Position numbers and translations under genes: made by a program. Shown in pieces: positions 6,865-10,841 of a stretch of 10,841 nucleotides of DNA (position 1 is the first letter of the stretch; each line of letters opens with the position of its first letter). The notes below the pieces were generated by a model, which ran no database searches, was not told where the DNA came from, and worked only from the letters and a program-made list of their open reading frames with translations. Source of the stretch: an uncultured Prevotella sp. Its GTDB lineage: Bacteria; Bacteroidota; Bacteroidia; Bacteroidales; Bacteroidaceae. The stretch is taken from positions 1 through 10,841 of the forward strand of contig CAJLYG010000098.1 of NCBI GenBank assembly GCA_905210845.1. The letters run 5' to 3'.

Positions 6865-8115
6865 TTAGCCTTCGATTGCTGCAACGCCCGGCAGAACCTT
6901 GCCTTCGATCGCCTCAAGCATGGCACCACCACCAGTGGAAACATAAGAAACCTTGTCGGCCAATCCGAACTTATTGATGGCAGCGACGGAGTCACCACCG
7001 CCAATGAGTGAATAAGCGCCGTTCTCCTGAGTAGCCTGTGCAACGGTCTTGGCAATCTCGCCTGTGCCATGTGCGAAGTTCGGGAATTCGAATACGCCTA
7101 CAGGACCGTTCCAAAGAATAGTCTTGGAAGCCAAGATGATCTTCTTCCAGTTCTCCAGGCTCTCCTCACTGGCATCCATGCCTTCCCATCCGTCAGGGAT
7201 ATTGTAAATGTCCACCACCTTGCGGTCGGCATCGTTGGAGAACTTGTTAGCAGCAACCGTAGCAACGGAAAGGCTCAGGTTGACACCTTTTTCCTTTGCT
7301 TCCTTGATAACGTTCAGAGCCTCTGGCATCAGGTCATCCTCGTGCAGGGAATCACCGATATGACCGCCCTGAGCCTTGATGAAGGTATAACCCATGCCGC
7401 CACCGATGATCAGATTGTCTACTTTGTCGAGGAGGTTCTTGATGACACCGAGCTTAGAGCTAACCTTGGAGCCACCGATGATCGCCGTGAAAGGATGCTG
7501 TGCATTCTTCATGACATTGTCAATGGCCTTTACTTCCTTCTCCATCAGGTAGCCAAGCATCTTGTGGTCTTTGTCAAAGAAGTCAGCGATGACAGCCGTG
7601 GAAGCATGCTTGCGGTGTGCCGTACCAAAGGCATCGTTGACATATACGTCAGCGTAAGAAGCGAGCTTCTTTGCGAATTCCTTCTGGCTCTTCTTCATCT
7701 CAGCCTTGGCAGCGTCGTATTCAGGAGTACCCTTTTCCACGCCTACAGGCTTGCCTTCCTCTTCAGGATAGAAGCGGAGGTTCTCCAACAGAAGTGCCTC
7801 ACCTGGCTTCAGGGCAGCTGCTGCGTCGTCAGCCATGGCGCAATCAGGAGCGAACTTCACGTCTACGCCTAAGGCAGCGGAAACGTTCTTGACGATCTGA
7901 CCTAAGGAGAGTTCTGGCTTTACCTTACCCTTTGGCTTGCCCATGTGACTCATCATGATCAGCGCACCGCCGTCAGAGAGGATCTTCTTCAGGGTTGGGA
8001 GAGCACCGCGGATACGGGTGTCGTCGGTTACATTACCCTTTTCATCCAATGGAACATTGAAGTCCACACGTACGATTGCCTTCTTGCCGGCAAAGTTGAA
8101 TTGATCGATTTTCAT
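6865..8115 (-). CDS. pgk: Phosphoglycerate kinase
   Basis: This cytosolic glycolytic enzyme transfers phosphate between 1,3-bisphosphoglycerate and ADP. It has 416 residues, a full-length bacterial PGK. Substrate-side motifs are in place: RVDFNVPLD (16-24), DDTRIR (31-36), SHMGKPKG (56-63, with Lys where SHLGRP has Arg), ENLRFY (111-116) and NDAFGTAHR (160-168). Nucleotide-side motifs are [12 protein letters not shown] (214-225), GGGDS (372-376) and [14 protein letters not shown] (393-406). Residues 280-287 read LSLSVATV where I would expect LxLPVDxV, so a normally conserved Pro and Asp are Ser283 and Ala285. The gene has its own promoter about 45 bases upstream and is followed by a terminator-like hairpin. 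Confidence 0.97.
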   Translation of the reverse strand: MKIDQFNFAGKKAIVRVDFNVPLDEKGNVTDDTRIRGALPTLKKILSDGGALIMMSHMGKPKGKVKPELSLGQIVKNVSAALGVDVKFAPDCAMADDAAAALKPGEALLLENLRFYPEEEGKPVGVEKGTPEYDAAKAEMKKSQKEFAKKLASYADVYVNDAFGTAHRKHASTAVIADFFDKDHKMLGYLMEKEVKAIDNVMKNAQHPFTAIIGGSKVSSKLGVIKNLLDKVDNLIIGGGMGYTFIKAQGGHIGDSLHEDDLMPEALNVIKEAKEKGVNLSLSVATVAANKFSNDADRKVVDIYNIPDGWEGMDASEESLENWKKIILASKTILWNGPVGVFEFPNFAHGTGEIAKTVAQATQENGAYSLIGGGDSVAAINKFGLADKVSYVSTGGGAMLEAIEGKVLPGVAAIEG

Positions 8116-8160
8116 TTTTCGTAATTATTAATGTTATGTCAATATTTTCTAATTCGAACG

Positions 8161-8168
8161 CAAAGTTA
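8161..8168 (-). promoter_or_regulatory. Promoter -7 box of pgk
   Basis: TAACTTTG on the minus strand (8168-8161) fits TAnnTTTG. No clean TTTG lies 19-21 bases upstream; the nearest candidate is the TTTC of TCGTTTC, with shorter spacing. The predicted start near 8157 leaves a leader of about 41 AT-rich bases. Confidence 0.55.
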
Positions 8169-8263
8169 CAATAATTAATTGAGAGAAACGATTCGAGCTC
8201 TAAGAAAATAAAGTTTTTTATCTCTATTGTCCAAGGAATGCAATATCGGGATTGCAATTTCAT

Positions 8264-8905
8264 TTATGACTCGTAGTCGGTTGGATCGTCAATGCCCGCG
8301 GCTTCCAGCGCTTCCTTTCGCTCGACACAGGTCCCGCATTTCCCGCAATGTTTCTCGCCGCCCTTGTAGCATGACCATGTCTCTGCATAATTGATACCCA
8401 ATGACTTGCCGTGTCGGGCGATGTCTGCCTTGGAGATATTCGTATAGGGTGCGAGAATCTCTACCTGTGCAAAGGTCCCGCTTTGGGTTGCCTTGCTCAT
8501 GGCTTGCACGAACTCCGGGCGGCAGCCGGGGTCGCCGCTATGGTTGGCCATCATCACGTATTTCAGTCCATTGCTTTCCGCAATTCCTGTGGCGATAGAC
8601 AGCATGATCCCATTCCTGAAGGGGACGACAGTCGACTTCATGTTATCCTCTGTGTAGTTGCCTTCCGGGATGGCTTTGGCACCTTCCAAGAGAGAACTCT
8701 TGAAATACTGGTGCATGAAATCCAAATGGATGGTAATATGCCGGATACCCAGCCGTTGGCAATGAAGCTCGGCGAATGGGATTTCCCGGGCATTATGGTT
8801 GCTGCCATAATCGAACGAGATCCCTAAGGCAATCCTGTCCTTGTATTCATAGAGCAAGGTGATGCTGTCCATCCCTCCGCTCACAATAATCACTGAATCT
8901 TTCAT
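8264..8905 (-). CDS. queC: QueC, 7-cyano-7-deazaguanine (preQ0) synthase
   Basis: The enzyme uses ATP and ammonia to convert 7-carboxy-7-deazaguanine to preQ0, the precursor of queuosine in tRNA. The 213-residue protein shows the PP-loop ATP pyrophosphatase motif SGGMDS (9-14) and the four zinc cysteines at C179, C187, C190 and C193 (SCYKGGEKHCGKCGTC). STVVPFRNG (91-99) is the usual QueC core. FDYGSNHNARE (31-41) replaces the enterobacterial FDYGQRH-type motif, which I recall as normal in Bacteroidetes. SGDPGCRPEF (123-132) stands where E. coli has SGYPDCRDEF, an unusual loop. The ATG lies two bases after the radA stop, so the genes should be co-transcribed. No other queuosine gene is in the window. 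Confidence 0.93.
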   Translation of the reverse strand: MKDSVIIVSGGMDSITLLYEYKDRIALGISFDYGSNHNAREIPFAELHCQRLGIRHITIHLDFMHQYFKSSLLEGAKAIPEGNYTEDNMKSTVVPFRNGIMLSIATGIAESNGLKYVMMANHSGDPGCRPEFVQAMSKATQSGTFAQVEILAPYTNISKADIARHGKSLGINYAETWSCYKGGEKHCGKCGTCVERKEALEAAGIDDPTDYES

Positions 8906-8907
8906 TT

Positions 8908-10320
8908 CTATCCAAATAAATATCTTAATGCTTCTTCTACTTTCCTGACTGGATGCAGCTCAATATGGTATTTCTTAGCGTCGAATCCGTTCATGTTATA
9001 TTTCGGGATAATCATGTGGGTGAATCCTAATTTCTCAGCTTCCGCTACCCGTTGCTCGATACGGTTGACGGGACGTACCTCTCCACTGAGCCCAACTTCA
9101 CCCGCCATGCACCAACCTGTTTCGATGGCTGTATCCACATTACTGGACAGTACGGCAGCGATGACGCTCAGGTCCATCGCCAAGTCGGTGACCCTGAGCC
9201 CGCCTGCAATGTTCAGGAAGACATCTTTCTGCATCAGCTTAAAGCCGACCCTTTTTTCCAATACGGCCAATAGCATGTTCAGCCTGCGTTGATCGAACCC
9301 GGTTGCGGAACGTTGAGGAGTGCCATATGCTGCTGATGAGACCAAGGCTTGTGTCTCGACGAGGAAGGGACGGACCCCTTCGATGGCACTGCTGATGGCG
9401 ATGCCCGACAATCCCTCATGGTCTTGGGAGAGCAATAGCTCACTGGGGTTGGAGACCTGCCTCAGCCCGTTCTGCCTCATTTCATAAATCCCTAGCTCAG
9501 AGGTGGATCCAAACCGGTTCTTGATGGATCGCAAGATGCGGTACATATAATGCTGGTCACCTTCAAATTGGATGACCGTGTCGACGATATGCTCCAGGAT
9601 CTTGGGACCAGCCAACGACCCTTCCTTGTTGATATGCCCGATGAGGATGACAGGTACGCCACTGGTCTTGGCGAAACGGAGTAGGGCGGCTGCGCATTCC
9701 CTTACTTGGGAGATGCTCCCCGGACTGCTTTCCACGTCCTCTGTCGCAATGGTCTGGATCGAGTCGATGATGACCAGTTCGGGATGAGTCTCTTTTATGT
9801 TGGCAAAGATGTTCTCCAAAGAAGTCTCACAAAGGATGGTCACGTTCTCGTCCGACATCCTTCCGTCGTTCAGAGGATTGGCTAAGATCCTCTCGGCGCG
9901 CATCTTCAGTTGGTGAGCACTTTCCTCACCGCTCACATACAGGATTTGATGCTCCGGCATGTGCAAGATGGTTTGCAGAGTCAATGTACTTTTCCCGATA
10001 CCCGGTTCGCCTCCTAACAAGATGATAGATCCCGGTACGAGCCCTCCTCCTAAGACCCGGTTCAGTTCCGCATCCTTCATGTCCATCCTCGGTTCGTCGT
10101 GTATGGATATGTCTCTCAGGGACAAGGGCTTGTTCTTGTTTGTTGAAAGGGAAGAACGAATACTCTGGGCTGCAGACCGTGCGGCACTGGAACCCGTTTC
10201 AGCTGCGATGCGCAATTCCTTGAACGTGTTCCATTGACCACAGGCAGGGCATTTTCCAATCCATTTAGGAGATTCCTGTCCACAGTTGGAACAGACATAA
10301 ACAATCTTGTCTTTTGCCAT
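8908..10320 (-). CDS. radA: RadA, DNA repair and recombination ATPase
   Basis: RadA is a RecA-like ATPase that drives branch migration of recombination intermediates. The 470-residue protein has the full family order. An N-terminal zinc finger uses C10, C13, C24 and C27. The ATPase core holds Walker A GGEPGIGKST (103-112), Walker B LVIIDSIQT (182-190) and the RadA signature KNRFG (267-271). A C-terminal Lon-protease-like domain covers about 300-460 (FLNIAGGLRVTDLAMDLSV, GEVGLSGEVRPV). The ATG at 10320 is chosen because MAKDKIVYVCSNCG is the standard RadA N-terminus. A frame open to 10407 would add 29 residues that cross the promoter. The predicted transcription start is only about four bases upstream. 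Confidence 0.97.
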   Translation of the reverse strand: MAKDKIVYVCSNCGQESPKWIGKCPACGQWNTFKELRIAAETGSSAARSAAQSIRSSLSTNKNKPLSLRDISIHDEPRMDMKDAELNRVLGGGLVPGSIILLGGEPGIGKSTLTLQTILHMPEHQILYVSGEESAHQLKMRAERILANPLNDGRMSDENVTILCETSLENIFANIKETHPELVIIDSIQTIATEDVESSPGSISQVRECAAALLRFAKTSGVPVILIGHINKEGSLAGPKILEHIVDTVIQFEGDQHYMYRILRSIKNRFGSTSELGIYEMRQNGLRQVSNPSELLLSQDHEGLSGIAISSAIEGVRPFLVETQALVSSAAYGTPQRSATGFDQRRLNMLLAVLEKRVGFKLMQKDVFLNIAGGLRVTDLAMDLSVIAAVLSSNVDTAIETGWCMAGEVGLSGEVRPVNRIEQRVAEAEKLGFTHMIIPKYNMNGFDAKKYHIELHPVRKVEEALRYLFG

Positions 10321-10327
10321 AATGCCA

Positions 10328-10358
10328 CAAAAGTACGAATAATTTTTTGAGTTACAAA
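10328..10358 (-). promoter_or_regulatory. Bacteroidetes-type promoter for radA-queC
   Basis: On the minus strand, TTTG (10358-10355), 19 bases and TACTTTTG (10335-10328) match the consensus exactly. Transcription would begin near 10324, giving an almost leaderless radA message. Confidence 0.77.
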
Positions 10359-10375
10359 ATTTATTATTACTTTTG
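10346..10375 (+). promoter_or_regulatory. Divergent promoter for the substrate-binding lipoprotein
   Basis: TTTG (10346-10349) and TACTTTTG (10368-10375) are separated by 18 bases, one short of the usual 19-21. The -33 box faces that of radA across five bases (TTTTG AGTTA CAAAA), so the two promoters overlap by about 13 bp. The predicted start near 10379 leaves a leader of about 83 bases. Confidence 0.6.
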
Positions 10376-10406
10376 CAAATGCTAATATCGCACATAATAA
10401 TAAACA

Positions 10407-10460
10407 ATGAAGGGCGAGACGTGTTGCATTACGCTATCGCCCTTTCTTTTTCAAACGTAA
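10407..10460 (+). CDS. Possible 17-codon leader peptide
   Basis: An ATG at 10407 opens a frame encoding MKGETCCITLSPFLFQT. It ends in TAA at 10458-10460, one base before the ATG of the substrate-binding gene. It spans the whole terminator-like hairpin. The tight stop/start spacing would allow translational coupling, and ribosomes on this frame would disrupt the hairpin. Its short length means it could be chance. No family is recognisable. Confidence 0.35.
   Translation: MKGETCCITLSPFLFQT
10409..10451 (+). terminator. Terminator-like hairpin in the leader (candidate attenuator)
   Basis: AAGGGCGA (10410-10417) pairs perfectly with TCGCCCTT (10437-10444) around a 19-base loop that can form a small inner CGT/ACG stem. 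TCTTTTTC follows. It lies after the predicted start and before the gene at 10462, so if it terminates it would act as an attenuator or give a short RNA of about 70 bases. Confidence 0.55.
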
Positions 10461-10461
10461 A

Positions 10462-10841
10462 ATGAGAAATTGTTGCATTTGGATATTCATCGTCCTTTTC
10501 TTTGCATCATGCGGGCAATCCTACCAGGAGAAGCAGCGAATGACGAAGGCGGAAAAGGCAAGGCTTCAGAGGGAGGACTCCCTGTCGCTGAAGGTCGCGC
10601 TGCTTCCTACCCTTGACTGCCTCCCTGTCTACATAGCCCTCGACCGTCATTTTTTCGATACGTTAGGGGTGGATGTGCATGTCAGGAACATGACGGCCCA
10701 AATGGACTGCGATACGGCTTTGACAAGGGGAAGGGTAGAGGGGGCTGTCTCCGATCTCTTCCGCACAGAGCGACTGATCCGGAAGGGTACGCCGCTCACC
10801 TATGTAGCGGCAACGAATACATATTGGCAGTTGATTACCAA
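10462..10841 (+). CDS. ABC-type substrate-binding lipoprotein, NMT1/THI5-SsuA-like (3' end missing)
   Basis: The first 126 codons are visible and the frame stays open at the edge. MRNCCIWIFIVLFFASCGQS is a lipoprotein signal with FASC as lipobox and C18 as the lipidated residue. A charged stretch (about 21-41) leads to LKVALLPTLDCLPVYIALDR (about 45-64), then HFFDTLGVDVHV and a segment reading EGAVSDL. This layout, a first strand followed by a helix reading the ligand and then a GxDV element, is typical of periplasmic binding proteins of the NMT1/THI5 and SsuA/TauA group. The ligand cannot be told; no TPP-riboswitch consensus is visible upstream. ABC permease and ATPase genes, if present, lie outside the window. 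The gene is divergent from radA and sits behind the leader hairpin. Confidence 0.85.
   Translation, partial: MRNCCIWIFIVLFFASCGQSYQEKQRMTKAEKARLQREDSLSLKVALLPTLDCLPVYIALDRHFFDTLGVDVHVRNMTAQMDCDTALTRGRVEGAVSDLFRTERLIRKGTPLTYVAATNTYWQLIT

Noticed and set aside
7069..7872. Long plus-strand open frame opposite pgk
   Set aside because: It mirrors pgk codons, and pgk is certain from its motifs.
8239..8256. Six-base inverted repeat TGCAAT/ATTGCA after queC
   Set aside because: It is too short for a terminator and lacks a U-tract; it may be chance.
10321..10407. 29-residue N-terminal extension of RadA
   Set aside because: It would cross the consensus radA promoter and precedes the standard MAKDKxxYxCxxC start.
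10376..10461. TPP riboswitch upstream of the THI5-like gene
   Set aside because: The conserved CUGAGA and GAUCUGGAUAAUGCCAGC-type segments are absent and the leader is too short.

Overview
The window looks like the chromosome of a Bacteroidales bacterium, most likely Prevotella or a close relative. Three things point there. Several promoters fit the Bacteroidetes pattern TTTG, about 19 bases, TAnnTTTG. The window carries a HU-CCDC81/SPOR membrane protein, a gene type I know from that order. The proteins read like Bacteroidales versions of their families. Base composition is fairly even, with AT-rich promoter gaps. I see no IS element, phage gene, tRNA, rRNA or CRISPR array, so this is mostly ordinary core chromosome.

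Layout. From 1 to 2047, on the minus strand, purU, hisH and hisA (cut by the left edge) form a tight cluster behind a purU promoter that overlaps a nested inverted repeat. From 2230 to 3893, also minus, an envelope pair overlaps by ATGA: a HU-CCDC81/transmembrane/SPOR protein and a zinc-ribbon FHA protein. A divergent promoter region at 3894-4094 leads to a plus-strand lipoprotein of unknown function (4095-4910). Its downstream gap holds five degenerate 22-base tandem units and then a perfect 19-bp bidirectional terminator. From 5092 to 8115, minus, pgk is followed through a weak terminator-like hairpin by an aspartate-alanine-exchanger-family transporter with two RCK_C domains. From 8264 to 10320, minus, radA and queC are two bases apart. 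Divergent from radA, a substrate-binding lipoprotein gene starts at 10462 and runs off the right edge. Its leader holds a 17-codon open frame and a terminator-like hairpin.

How the genes fit together. HisH and HisA belong to histidine synthesis, whose HisHF step releases the purine intermediate AICAR. PurU releases formate from 10-formyl-tetrahydrofolate, the cofactor that purine synthesis uses on AICAR, so the cluster sits where histidine, purine and one-carbon metabolism meet. Pgk is glycolytic, RadA handles recombination intermediates, and QueC makes preQ0 for queuosine.

No complete new multi-gene system is evident. The best leads are non-coding: the 22-base array, the leader ORF and hairpin before the substrate-binding gene, and the inverted repeat over the purU start. 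The SPOR/FHA pair is the least understood protein module.
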